64,000 nucleotides of DNA, taken from assembly GCF_014083945.1 (NCBI RefSeq), contig NZ_CP046444.1:434001-498000 (forward strand), given 5' to 3'. The translations under genes and the position numbers were made by a program. The notes under the pieces were generated by a model. That model did no database searches. It was not told where the DNA came from and worked only from the letters and a program-made list of their open reading frames with translations. How positions within the stretch are numbered: the stretch's first letter is position 1; every line of letters starts with the position of its first letter. Origin of the DNA: Granulicella sp. 5B5 (GTDB taxonomy: Bacteria > Acidobacteriota > Terriglobia > Terriglobales > Acidobacteriaceae). Of the stretch, positions 24,571 to 33,149 are shown piece after piece.

Positions 24571-27201
24571 TTAAATGGGCAGACGCTGCGGCATCGCAGT
24601 CGAGAGCCCCTTACTGAACGCCACTTCCTTCGACGTCACACTCACCGTCGCGGACTGCAGTCCCTTGCGGCTCGCGGTCACCGTAATCACTCCCGGCGTA
24701 ATGCCCGAACGCACCGCCACACGGTTGATGCCAAGCTCTGTATTCAGATACAGGTTGTTCGTCGAGTCCACCTTGCCGCTGTTGTAGCCGCCGCGCCACG
24801 TCGCCGGGCCGGTGCAAGTAAAGTCGACACGCGCATCGTCGGTCGGCACGCGCTCGCCCTTCGCATCCACGACTTCGACGTCAATCAGCAGCACATCGGC
24901 GCCATCTGCCTGCAGGCCCTTCGGTCCAACTATCGGCGTCAGCCTGATCTTCGCCGCGGCTCCAACCGTCGTCAGCGTCTGCTCCGCAACAATCTTGCCG
25001 TGCGAGGTGCCGATAGCCTTCAGCGTACCCGGAGCAAACGCCACGTTCGCAAAAGAGTAGATGTAGCCACTCTCCGGCGTCTTGCTGACGCCAAGCGACT
25101 TGCCGTTCAACAGCAGCTCCACCTGGTCCACATGGTTCGCGATCACGTATATCGTCTTCACCGTCGGCTTGCCGTCCGGCTGCATCAACGGATAGCTCCA
25201 GTGACCCAGCACATGCAGGTCTGGCGTCTCGCTCTGCATCACACGGTGCGCGTAGTAGATCTGCTTCGGCAGCCGCACCGCGTCCACCTTGCCGCTCACG
25301 CGCGCTACTTCGCTTGAGTCCTGCCGCCCATCCGCGTCCTCATCCGTAAAGTAGATCGACGCATACCCCGACCACTTCGAGTGCGCCGGATCGGTGTTCG
25401 AGATGCGATTCTCCCAGTACTCCCAGTAGCGCTTCACACCCGCCAGCGCAAAGTTCTCCGAGTCGTACTGATACGTGTCATCCGGGCCTTTCTTGAAGCC
25501 ATAGTACGGCGGCGAGTACGGGTCCCAGAACCGCCGCGCGCCCTCATCGCGAAAGTCCTCCGTCTCGATCAGCGGAGCGCGATCACGCCGTGCCGCGCTG
25601 TAGCCGCGAAAGATCGCATCCTCACCCTGCAGAGCATCGGTGCGCGGGTCCTGCCCGATCATCACGCCGTAATACTCCGCCACCGGTGTGATCGCTGTGT
25701 TCGCAGGGTCATCGCCATTGCCGCGCACCCCGATCACGCGCCCACCTTCCGGGTCCCACTGCTTACGCAGCTCCACCATCTGCTGCATGTGCTCCACTGT
25801 CACAACCGTGTTGCCCGCCTCCCAGAACAGGATGCTCGGGTTGTTGCGGTAGTAGATCATCGAGATGCGCATCACCTCCACGCGCTGGTCCCACTGCCGC
25901 CCTGTCGCGTCGCGTTCCTTGTCGCCCGCAGGACATACCTGAACGATCCCCCATCGCGCCATCGTGTCCGCATCCACCTTCTGCGGCGACACGTGCATCC
26001 ACCGGATGTAGTTCCCATGGCACTCACGAATCATCCGCGCCGTGAAGTCGTGCATCCAGTCCGGATACGCCTGTCCCAGGCCGGCCCACTCATCCGAAGA
26101 GCGCTGCGCAAAGCCCTTCAGGTACACAAACTCGTCGTTGATGTGCACGCCGCCAGTGCCGACGCCACCCTTGAACTCCGCCTTGCGAAAGCCCGTCGTC
26201 GTCCGCTCACAGTCCACAACCTTCCCGTCGACTTTCAGGATCGTATAGACCTCATACAGATGCGGATCGTTGACGCTCCACCAGCGCGCGCCCTTCAGGC
26301 CACCCGCCGCCTGGATCGTCGTCTTCTCCCCTGCGACCATGTCCACCGGATCGCCATCGAACTGCGCCGCGACCTCGCCATCCTTATCGACGATCACCAC
26401 AGTCAGTCCCACCGTTGCGCGGTCCTTTAGCCCGTTGCGCACCTGCGACTCCACAGTGATGTCCGCCGTCTTCTTCGCAATCGCAAAGTTGTCTACGTGG
26501 ATATAGATGCCCTCCGTCTGCAGGCCGTAGTACAGCGGCAGCGTCTGGTGCACCGGGCCCATCACATGCAGCCACACGTGGCGATTGATGCCACCAAAGT
26601 CAGGATTGAAGTCGTTCGCATTCCACTCAAACGCGGTGTCGGTCGCGCGCTCGTGGTAGGTCGTGCGGTTGTCCACCTTCACGGCCAGAACGTTCTCCGC
26701 GCCGATCATCGCCGCGTCCGTGATGTCCAAGCCATACGCGGTAATGCCGTTCTCATAGAGGCCAATCGCTTTGCCGTTCAGGTAGATGTCGCCTGCCTGC
26801 CGCATGCCTTCAAACTCCAGGTAGATGCGCTTGCCGCTCATCTCCTGCGGCAGCACAAAGTGCTTGCGATACCATCCGATGCCCTTGTACGTCCCCCGGT
26901 CGCCGCCCCCGTGAGAGATGATCGTGCGGAATGAGTCCACATCGTTCCACGTGTGCGGCGTGCTCACCGTCGTCCACTTCGCGTCATCGAAGGCCACCGC
27001 CTCCGCGCCGTCTACATCCTCACGGATGAACTTCCAGTCGATGTTGAAGTTCAGCATCTCGCGCGGCGATACCGGTGGCACATACTTCGCAGACTCGCCT
27101 GCGGCAAACACCGGATATCCAGACCGCAGCACCACCGGCAGTCCCAGCGCAGCCACAGCCGCACTCCCCATAAACCTGCGACGCGTCAGACTCTCAGCCA
27201 T
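24571..27201 (-). CDS. Tat-exported glycoside hydrolase family 2 (beta-galactosidase-like)
   Basis: An 876-residue GH2 enzyme with a twin-arginine signal TRRRFMGSAAVAALGLP at residues 5-21. The sugar-binding domain (about 50-220) contains the typical GKRIYLEFEGMRQAGDIYLNG. An Ig-like domain is followed by a TIM barrel with CHGNYIRWMHVSPQ and the probable acid/base Glu in NPSILFWEAGNT, where Ala-Gly-Asn replaces the usual Asn-Glu order. The probable nucleophile is in PLIETEDFRDEG. C-terminal Ig-like domains follow. It is divergent from the PL4 lyase, so both may serve rhamnogalacturonan side-chain use. The Shine-Dalgarno-like GAGGGAG precedes the ATG. Confidence 0.82.
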   Translation of the reverse strand: MAESLTRRRFMGSAAVAALGLPVVLRSGYPVFAAGESAKYVPPVSPREMLNFNIDWKFIREDVDGAEAVAFDDAKWTTVSTPHTWNDVDSFRTIISHGGGDRGTYKGIGWYRKHFVLPQEMSGKRIYLEFEGMRQAGDIYLNGKAIGLYENGITAYGLDITDAAMIGAENVLAVKVDNRTTYHERATDTAFEWNANDFNPDFGGINRHVWLHVMGPVHQTLPLYYGLQTEGIYIHVDNFAIAKKTADITVESQVRNGLKDRATVGLTVVIVDKDGEVAAQFDGDPVDMVAGEKTTIQAAGGLKGARWWSVNDPHLYEVYTILKVDGKVVDCERTTTGFRKAEFKGGVGTGGVHINDEFVYLKGFAQRSSDEWAGLGQAYPDWMHDFTARMIRECHGNYIRWMHVSPQKVDADTMARWGIVQVCPAGDKERDATGRQWDQRVEVMRISMIYYRNNPSILFWEAGNTVVTVEHMQQMVELRKQWDPEGGRVIGVRGNGDDPANTAITPVAEYYGVMIGQDPRTDALQGEDAIFRGYSAARRDRAPLIETEDFRDEGARRFWDPYSPPYYGFKKGPDDTYQYDSENFALAGVKRYWEYWENRISNTDPAHSKWSGYASIYFTDEDADGRQDSSEVARVSGKVDAVRLPKQIYYAHRVMQSETPDLHVLGHWSYPLMQPDGKPTVKTIYVIANHVDQVELLLNGKSLGVSKTPESGYIYSFANVAFAPGTLKAIGTSHGKIVAEQTLTTVGAAAKIRLTPIVGPKGLQADGADVLLIDVEVVDAKGERVPTDDARVDFTCTGPATWRGGYNSGKVDSTNNLYLNTELGINRVAVRSGITPGVITVTASRKGLQSATVSVTSKEVAFSKGLSTAMPQRLPI

Positions 27202-27418
27202 CTCACTCCCTCAACCTGTCGATTGCCGCTCTTGTACACACCTCGAACTAACGGCCAAACCATCATAACAGAAATAATTCCATTAGGTAGTTTCCATGTT
27301 GTACACTGCTCCCGCCCGGCAGAGCCTCGCCTCCGCCGCTACGAACCTTCTGTGCTCGCACGCTGGCCAGATCACCACTTCCCTCACGCAGCTTCACCTT
27401 ATTTGCCAAGGACCCGCG
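27202..27418. promoter_or_regulatory. Divergent promoter region, GH2 / PL4
   Basis: 217 bp between two divergent genes for polysaccharide breakdown, AT-richer in the middle (27255-27300). A TACACT at about 27302 could be a -10 for the plus-strand lyase gene. No clear operator was identified. Confidence 0.4.
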
Positions 27419-29518
27419 ATGCCCCTGTACCGTCTGCTCACGTTCCGCCTAGCCTTTGCCCTCGTCGTTACGGCCTTTACCGCCGCTGCGCAGCAGAGCG
27501 CTCCGCCCGTCACCGTCACCGACAACGGTACCAGCTACATCCTCGCCAACGGCTACCTCACGGCCACCATCAGCAAGACCACCGGCGACATGACCTCTCT
27601 GAAGGTCAACGGTCTTGAGACGCAGGGTTACGTCTCGGGCCACCATGCGGGATATTGGGAGCAGAATCCGTCCGGCGCGGCGCGCATGGAGGCCAGGCTC
27701 ACCATCGACCCCGCCACCAACAATGGCGAGCGCGGTGAGGTCTCCATCAAAGGCTGGTCCGAGGGCAAGAACCTCAACGGCGACCGCCGCATCGGCGGCC
27801 CGGACGTCGCCTCCGGCCCCTACAAGCCAGGCCCCGGCGAGGCTCCCACCGTTCGCCCGAAGGGTGAGACTCTGCCCCCTGGCGTGCGCCCGAATCGCGG
27901 CACCTTCGTCCCGCGCCGCCCCGGAGCAGACCGCGGACCCGGACTGCTCGTCGATATGGAGATCCGCTACGCCCTTGAGCGCGGCGGCCACGGCATCTAC
28001 ACCTACGCCATCTTCACCCACGAGCCCACCTACGGCGCCACGCAGATCGGCGAGTCTCGCTACGGCATGAAGCTCAACGCTGGCGTCTTCGACTGGCTCT
28101 CCGTCGATGCGCAACGCAACATGCAGATGCCCACGGGCCACGACTGGGACCTCGGGACCGATCTCAACATGAAGGAAGCGCGCCGCCTCACCACCGGCGT
28201 CAAAAAAGGCATCGCCGAGCACAAGTACGACTACTGCGCCGACCAGTTCGACACGCCCACCTTCGGCTGGTCCAGCACCACCAAACACGTCGGCATCTAC
28301 TTCATCAATCCGTCCATGGAGTACCTCTCCAGCGGCCCGAAGCATCTCGAACTCACCGGCCATCTCGATGACGGCGACGGCGGTGACCCCACGCTGCTTG
28401 ACTACTGGCGCGGCACCCACTACGGCGGCAGCATCCTTCCCATCGCCGCAGGCGAGGACTGGACGAAAGTCGTCGGCCCCATCATGATCTACGTCCCCAC
28501 CGGCCCTACGCCCGACGCGATGTTCAGTGAGGCGAAGAAGCAAGCCATCATCGAAGCGAAAAAGTGGCCCTACACCTGGGTAAAAGGCGTCGACTACACG
28601 CCCGCTGCCGAGCGTTCCACCGTCACCGGCCAGCTACTGCTGCGCGACCCCGAGCTACACCACGCCAACCTCCCCAACCTCGAAGTCGGCCTCGCCTACC
28701 CCGACCAGCAGCCCTCTGACGCGCCGCCGGCAGAAGGCCGCCGCGCGCCCGAGGTAATGACCTGGCAGAACGACGCCAAGCACTACGAGTTCTGGGTGCG
28801 CGGCACAACCGACGGCCACTTCTCCATCCCCAACGTCCGCCCCGGCACCTATGAGCTACACGCCATCGCCGACGGCGTGCTCGGCGAGTACGCCAAGGCC
28901 GACGTCACCGTCACCGCGGGCCAGAAGCTCGACCTCGGCAAGCTCACCTGGACGCCCGTACGCTACGGCCGCCAGCTCTGGCAGATCGGCATTCCCAACC
29001 GCTCCGCCTCCGAGTTCCTGCAGGGCAACGACCACTGGCACTGGGGCGAGTACATCCGCTATGCCAAGCTCTTCCCCAACGACGTGAACTACACCATCGG
29101 CAAGAGCAACTTCCGCAAGGATTGGTTCATCTACCAGGTGCCGCACGACGAGGACCCCAACGACACTACCGGCCGTGGCCATGGCCGCGCCACCCCATGG
29201 ACGGTCCACTTCACGCTGCCCTCCGCGCCAAAGCCCGGTGAACACGGCGTGCTGCGACTCGCGCTCGCCGGTGTCAGCACGCGCACCATCGCGGTCAGCG
29301 TCAACGGCAAGGACGCGGGCGAGGTCACCGGCCTGATCTACAACGCCGTCATCAACCGCGACGGCGTGCAGGGCTCATGGGTGGAAAAAGACCTCGACTT
29401 CGACGCCTCCATGCTGCACACTGGCGCGAACACGCTCACGCTCACCGTCCCCGCAGGAGGCATCATGAACGGCATCGCCTACGACGTCGTAAGGCTGGAG
29501 CTGGCACCGGCAAAATAA
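27419..29518 (+). CDS. Rhamnogalacturonan lyase-like exported protein (polysaccharide lyase family 4)
   Basis: A 699-residue protein with a Sec signal peptide (MPLYRLLTFRLAFALVVTAF to AAAQQ). A beta-sandwich catalytic domain spans about 30-410, with NGYLTATISKTTGDMTSLKVNG, YGMKLNAGVFDWLSVDAQR and WGTH/YGGS-like segments. A fibronectin-III-like domain (about 420-540, HFSIPNVRPGTYELHAIADG) and a C-terminal CBM-like jelly roll (about 555-699) complete it. This three-domain order is that of PL4 rhamnogalacturonan endolyases, which split the rhamnose-galacturonate backbone of pectin RG-I. ATG 27419 is taken because AAGGA sits about 9 nt upstream and a signal peptide follows directly. Confidence 0.82.
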   Translation: MPLYRLLTFRLAFALVVTAFTAAAQQSAPPVTVTDNGTSYILANGYLTATISKTTGDMTSLKVNGLETQGYVSGHHAGYWEQNPSGAARMEARLTIDPATNNGERGEVSIKGWSEGKNLNGDRRIGGPDVASGPYKPGPGEAPTVRPKGETLPPGVRPNRGTFVPRRPGADRGPGLLVDMEIRYALERGGHGIYTYAIFTHEPTYGATQIGESRYGMKLNAGVFDWLSVDAQRNMQMPTGHDWDLGTDLNMKEARRLTTGVKKGIAEHKYDYCADQFDTPTFGWSSTTKHVGIYFINPSMEYLSSGPKHLELTGHLDDGDGGDPTLLDYWRGTHYGGSILPIAAGEDWTKVVGPIMIYVPTGPTPDAMFSEAKKQAIIEAKKWPYTWVKGVDYTPAAERSTVTGQLLLRDPELHHANLPNLEVGLAYPDQQPSDAPPAEGRRAPEVMTWQNDAKHYEFWVRGTTDGHFSIPNVRPGTYELHAIADGVLGEYAKADVTVTAGQKLDLGKLTWTPVRYGRQLWQIGIPNRSASEFLQGNDHWHWGEYIRYAKLFPNDVNYTIGKSNFRKDWFIYQVPHDEDPNDTTGRGHGRATPWTVHFTLPSAPKPGEHGVLRLALAGVSTRTIAVSVNGKDAGEVTGLIYNAVINRDGVQGSWVEKDLDFDASMLHTGANTLTLTVPAGGIMNGIAYDVVRLELAPAK

Positions 29519-29579
29519 CCCCTGCAAAAATAATCCGAGCGAATCCCCCGCGCGCCCGTCTGTCTCTGTAGAAGGCCTT

Positions 29580-30134
29580 ATGACAGCGTGCGAGGGATTC
29601 AGCTTGGCTTTGCCGTCCATGCAGGAGGTGCGATCGGAGACCGATCTCGCCGTTCTGGTGGAGACCTACTCGGCACTCCTCTTCCGCGTCGCGCACTCCA
29701 TCCTCCGCTCCCGCGCCGAAGCCGAGGATGTGGTGCAGGACACCTTCGTCCGAGTCATCGAACATCGCAATAAGCTTACGGACATCCGAGACATGCGTGT
29801 CTGGCTCGTACGCATCGCCTGGAACCTCGCGCTCGACCGCAAGCGTCGCATCAAGCCCGATCAGTTCGACGAGGGCTTCGCGGAGTCGCTCGCCGCGCGC
29901 ACTGTCGCCGCCGACCATGCTCTCGCTGAAGCACACGAGATGCAGGCCGCACTGCGCGAGATCGACCGTCTACCCAGCGCCGAGCGCGCCGTGCTGCTGC
30001 TCTCCGCCATGGACGAGTTGCAGACCGCGCAGATCGCCGAAGTCCTCAACAAGAGTGAATCCGCCATCCGGGCCCTGCTCTTCCGCGCCAGAACCCGTCT
30101 CCGCCAACGCCTACAGAAAGGACATCGTGCATGA
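29580..30134 (+). CDS. ECF-type RNA polymerase sigma factor
   Basis: A 184-residue sigma-70 family protein. Region 2 is visible around AEDVVQDTFVRVIEHRNKLTDIRDMRVWLVRIAWNLALD (residues ~48-86, DVVQDTF being the core-binding signature). Region 4 (about 120-178) has LPSAERAVLLLSAMDELQTAQIAEVLNKSESAIRALLFRAR. No region 1 or 3, as in ECF sigmas. The stop overlaps the start of the next gene (ATGA), which encodes a membrane protein typical of anti-sigma factors. The likely role is an envelope or nutrient response driving its own three-gene operon. Confidence 0.9.
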   Translation: MTACEGFSLALPSMQEVRSETDLAVLVETYSALLFRVAHSILRSRAEAEDVVQDTFVRVIEHRNKLTDIRDMRVWLVRIAWNLALDRKRRIKPDQFDEGFAESLAARTVAADHALAEAHEMQAALREIDRLPSAERAVLLLSAMDELQTAQIAEVLNKSESAIRALLFRARTRLRQRLQKGHRA

Positions 30135-30871
30135 ACTCCACCGACCAACGTATCGACCAGCTTCTGCACGCCCTTGCCACAACCGCAGCTCCCATCGGCC
30201 TCGAACAGCGCATCTCTGCGCGCATGGCCCAGCACGCCGCAGAAGACGCCGAGCATGACGCATCACTCTTCCCACGCATCCTCAGCGCAAAGCTCGCCAA
30301 CACCTCAGTCTCCACACAGCGTCGCTATGCCATCGCCGCCGCACTGCTTCTGGTGGCCGCCGGGTATCTGGCGATCTCCCGCCATCGCTCGCAGCAGGAG
30401 ATCGTAGCCGTTCCTCCCGCGCGCACCACCACGCCCTCACTCTCTGGTTCTGCGCCAATGCCGGTCGTGTTGACGTCATCTACCACCACAAAGGCGTCAC
30501 GTCTGCACCAGCCTCTTGCGCCTGCTCCACAGCCTTCGCCAGCGACACAGAACGACCCCGATGCCATCGCGCTGGCTGAAACCCTCGCGCCCAGCCATCC
30601 CGCGCCGCCGTTGCCACTCACCACGCAGGAGGCCCTGCTGGCGCGCTCCACACGCCTCGGCCAGCCGATCGAGGTGGCCGAACTGGAGACCCGCCGCGAG
30701 ACAGCGCTGACAGCAATCGCTTCAGCACGTGAGCGCTCCAGCCTTCGCCAGTACATTCGAGGCCTCCTCGGCCCGCTCGCCACCGCGCAGGCCCTCACCC
30801 CCTCTTCGCCGCCGTCCGATCCACAGCCACCCACACAGCCTGCGGACGCCGAACCCCCTTCATCCAAATAA
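30131..30871 (+). CDS. Putative anti-sigma factor (single-pass membrane protein)
   Basis: A 246-residue protein with a cytoplasmic N-terminus of about 64 residues (MNSTDQRIDQLLHAL), one membrane helix (about 66-84, YAIAAALLLVAAGYLAISR) and a Pro/Ser/Thr-rich outer part with low sequence conservation. Four-nucleotide overlap with the ECF sigma gene is the main evidence for an anti-sigma role. No zinc-binding HxxxCxxC motif is present, so it is not a ZAS-type anti-sigma factor. Followed after 23 nt by an exported secretin-like protein. Confidence 0.6.
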   Translation: MNSTDQRIDQLLHALATTAAPIGLEQRISARMAQHAAEDAEHDASLFPRILSAKLANTSVSTQRRYAIAAALLLVAAGYLAISRHRSQQEIVAVPPARTTTPSLSGSAPMPVVLTSSTTTKASRLHQPLAPAPQPSPATQNDPDAIALAETLAPSHPAPPLPLTTQEALLARSTRLGQPIEVAELETRRETALTAIASARERSSLRQYIRGLLGPLATAQALTPSSPPSDPQPPTQPADAEPPSSK

Positions 30872-30894
30872 CCCCAACAAACACGGAGCCACGC

Positions 30895-31692
30895 ATGACC
30901 CCCATACGCCTCACGCTAGGCAGCTTCTGCCTGCTCGCTCTTATCCCACTCGGCCTCACCGCCCATGCGCAATCCACGGATGCACCCGACTGCAGCAAGC
31001 TGCCCACCCACACGGAGGAGGCTGACTGCACACACGCCCACTCCGAAACCAAGACGATCTACTTGGAGAACGTGACCACCCCTCTGGAGGCCAATGAAAT
31101 TCTCGTGGCAACCCGCAACATGTTTGACCCAGCGCTCAAGATCTATCTCATCGCGAGCCGGAACGCAGTCTCGCTCAGCAGTTATCCCGCCGAGATAGCA
31201 CGCGTCGAAGCCTTCATCCACCGGCTCGATCAGCCGCGCAAGACCTATCGCCTCACTTACACCGTCGCCACCATGGACGACGGCAAGAACATCGGCACGC
31301 AGCACTTCTCCTTCGTCGCCGTCGACGGTCAGCGCGCCACGATGAAGGAAGGTGACAAGGTCCCCGTCGTTACCGGCTCCTACTCCACCGGCGCCGCCGT
31401 CAGCGACCCCGGCGCCGCGCAAACCCAGTTCACCTATCTCGATGTCGGCATGAACTTCGACGCAACCGTCAGCTCGCTCGCCAACGGCGTCAGCCTGCAG
31501 TCCAAGGTCGAGCAGTCCAGCATCGGCCCCACCAACACCATCGCCGGCGTGGCCGAGCCCGTCGTGCGCCAGAGCGTGGTGCAGGTCTCCTCCGTCGTTC
31601 CGCTCGGCAAGCCTCTCATGCTCGGCTCCATCGACATCCCCAACAGCACCCGCCGTCTCGACGTCGACGTCATGGTCGAGCAGCTCAAGTAA
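30895..31692 (+). CDS. Exported secretin-like domain protein
   Basis: A 265-residue protein with a signal peptide (TLGSFCLLALIPLGLTAHAQ). The segment KTIYLENVTTPLEANEILVA through VEAFIHRLDQPRKTYRLTYTV resembles the short N-terminal repeat of secretins (a KH-like fold). The rest (HFSFVAVDGQRATMKEGDKV, FTYLDVGMNFDATVSSLANG, VVPLGKPLMLGSIDIPNSTR) resembles the C-terminal secretin homology region in miniature. It is too short for a full pore. It follows an ECF sigma/anti-sigma pair on the same strand and is probably controlled by them. Function unknown. Confidence 0.6.
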   Translation: MTPIRLTLGSFCLLALIPLGLTAHAQSTDAPDCSKLPTHTEEADCTHAHSETKTIYLENVTTPLEANEILVATRNMFDPALKIYLIASRNAVSLSSYPAEIARVEAFIHRLDQPRKTYRLTYTVATMDDGKNIGTQHFSFVAVDGQRATMKEGDKVPVVTGSYSTGAAVSDPGAAQTQFTYLDVGMNFDATVSSLANGVSLQSKVEQSSIGPTNTIAGVAEPVVRQSVVQVSSVVPLGKPLMLGSIDIPNSTRRLDVDVMVEQLK

Positions 31693-31760
31693 CCGCACTC
31701 CCCTCCCCGGGCTTACACTCCATCCATGACGACAGCACAACCGTCGCCATGGATGGGGTT

Positions 31761-31820
31761 GCTTTCCTCCGCGACCTCTGCGGCTCTTCCTCTGCGCCCT
31801 CTGCGTTAAAGCTTTTGCCT
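31761..31820. repeat. CTCTGCG-type dispersed repeat
   Basis: The stretch contains iterated CCTCTGCG units (GACCTCTGCGG, TCCTCTGCGCC, CCTCTGCGTTAA) followed by AGCTTTTGCC. A diverged relative lies at 51852-51894. No gene is present in the 180-bp gap around it apart from the desulfurase promoter. Confidence 0.6.
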
Positions 31821-31860
31821 CTGTTGCTGCACAGCCTTCTCCGTAGCACACCGTACCTTC

Positions 31861-31866
31861 TACAAT
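31861..31866 (+). promoter_or_regulatory. -10 box of the cysteine desulfurase gene (leaderless type)
   Basis: TACAAT ends 6 nt before the ATG at 31873. Confidence 0.55.
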
Positions 31867-31872
31867 CGAAGC

Positions 31873-33078
31873 ATGCAGCGCATCTACCTCGACGCAAACG
31901 CGACCACCCCCGTCCTACCCGCGGTCGTCGAGGCCATGCTGCCATATTTCACCGAATGCTCCGGCAACCCCAGCTCGGCACACCTTGCAGGCCAGCGCAC
32001 GCGCGCCGCCGTCGAGCGCGCGCGGGCAGCCGTAGCCTCTCTACTACACTGCGCGGCCAAAGAGATCGTCTTCACCTCCGGAGGCACGGAGAGCGACAAC
32101 CTTGCTCTGACCGGCATCCTGCAACCCTTCCTCGATCACAACGAACCCGCGCACCTCATCACCACGCAGATCGAGCACCACGCTGTCCTTTACGCCGCTG
32201 AAGCCCTGGAGAAGCGCGGCATCCGCGTCACTTACCTTGCACCGAACCGCGGCGGCCTCATCGAACCCGCAGCCCTCGAAGCCGCACTAACGCCCGAGAC
32301 AAAGCTTATCTCCGTCATGCTCGCCAACAACGAGACCGGTGTCATTCAGCCTGTCGGCAAGCTCGCACGCATCGCCAAGGCCTATAACCCAGCCATCCTC
32401 GTGCATACCGACGCTGTCCAAGCCGCGGGCAAGCTCCCACTCGACACCGCAGGTGAATTCAAGAACATCGATCTACTCTCCATCTCCGGCCACAAGATGT
32501 ACGCCCCCCAGGGCACCGGAGCGCTCTTCATCCGCAGTGGTGTACACCTGATGCCGCTGCAGTATGGCGGCCCACAGGAGCGCCAGCGCCGCGCCGGCAC
32601 CGAGAACGTCCCCGGCATCGTCGCCCTCGGCCGCGCCGCCGAACTCGCGCAGGAGTTCTTACACCAAGCACTCGAGCCTCACAGTTCACAGCCCACAGCT
32701 CACAGCTCGAACATCGCTTCGCTCTCCGGCCTCCGCGACAGCCTGGAGCAAGGTCTTCTCGCCGCAATCCCCGGCACTCACATCAACGGCAGCACCGCCC
32801 ACCGCGCTCCCAACACCACCAACATCCGCTTCGAAGGCATCGACGCCGAATCCCTCCTCATCGCACTCGACATGCAGGGCATCGCCGCCAGCTTCGGCGC
32901 GGCCTGCCAGTCCGGCGCCACCGAGCCCTCGCACGTCCTGCTCGCCATGGGCCTCACCCCCGCCGAAGCCCGCAGCAGCCTGCGCCTCTCCCTCTCGCGC
33001 CACACCACCGCCGAAGAGATCGACCGCGCCCTCCAGATCATCCCCGCCGCAGTAGCCCGCCTCCGCAAGCTCGCCTAA
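31873..33078 (+). CDS. Cysteine desulfurase (NifS/IscS class)
   Basis: A 401-residue PLP enzyme that takes sulfur from cysteine for Fe-S clusters or tRNA thiolation. Motifs: YLDANATTPVLP at the start, VFTSGGTESDNLAL (PLP phosphate), HTDAVQAAGKLPLD, the Schiff-base Lys in SISGHKMYAPQGTGALF and the persulfide Cys in SFGAACQSGATEPSHVL, where Phe-Gly-Ala-Ala replaces the common Ser-Gly-Ser-Ala. A low-complexity insert (HSSQPTAHSSN, about residue 272) is encoded by a CACAG repeat. No iscU, iscR or other Fe-S genes are adjacent. A hairpin terminator follows at 33088. Confidence 0.92.
   Translation: MQRIYLDANATTPVLPAVVEAMLPYFTECSGNPSSAHLAGQRTRAAVERARAAVASLLHCAAKEIVFTSGGTESDNLALTGILQPFLDHNEPAHLITTQIEHHAVLYAAEALEKRGIRVTYLAPNRGGLIEPAALEAALTPETKLISVMLANNETGVIQPVGKLARIAKAYNPAILVHTDAVQAAGKLPLDTAGEFKNIDLLSISGHKMYAPQGTGALFIRSGVHLMPLQYGGPQERQRRAGTENVPGIVALGRAAELAQEFLHQALEPHSSQPTAHSSNIASLSGLRDSLEQGLLAAIPGTHINGSTAHRAPNTTNIRFEGIDAESLLIALDMQGIAASFGAACQSGATEPSHVLLAMGLTPAEARSSLRLSLSRHTTAEEIDRALQIIPAAVARLRKLA
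32679..32708. repeat. CACAG short tandem repeat inside the desulfurase gene
   Basis: Four units with the pattern (T/C)CACAG(T/C) run in register through 30 bp and encode Ser/His/Gln/Thr residues in a surface loop between two conserved segments. Intergenic-type simple repeats rarely sit inside housekeeping genes. Confidence 0.6.
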
Positions 33079-33087
33079 ACGCAGCAA

Positions 33088-33108
33088 CGCCGCCCATTCC
33101 AGGCGGCG
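33088..33108 (+). terminator. Hairpin terminator after the cysteine desulfurase gene
   Basis: CGCCGCC-cattcca-GGCGGCG, a perfect 7-bp stem 9 nt after the stop, followed by a short CTTTCT tract. It lies between convergent genes. Confidence 0.6.
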
Positions 33109-33114
33109 CGCTTT

Positions 33115-33149
33115 CTACTCCCTATTCCCCGCTCCCTACTCCCTGTTCC
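33115..33149. repeat. CTACTCCCTATTCCC heptamer repeat (copy 1)
   Basis: Tandem 7-bp units of the form CTAYTCC/CTCCCTA between two convergent genes. Five more copies are found at 39374, 45206, 46166, 50027 and 56469. Confidence 0.75.
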
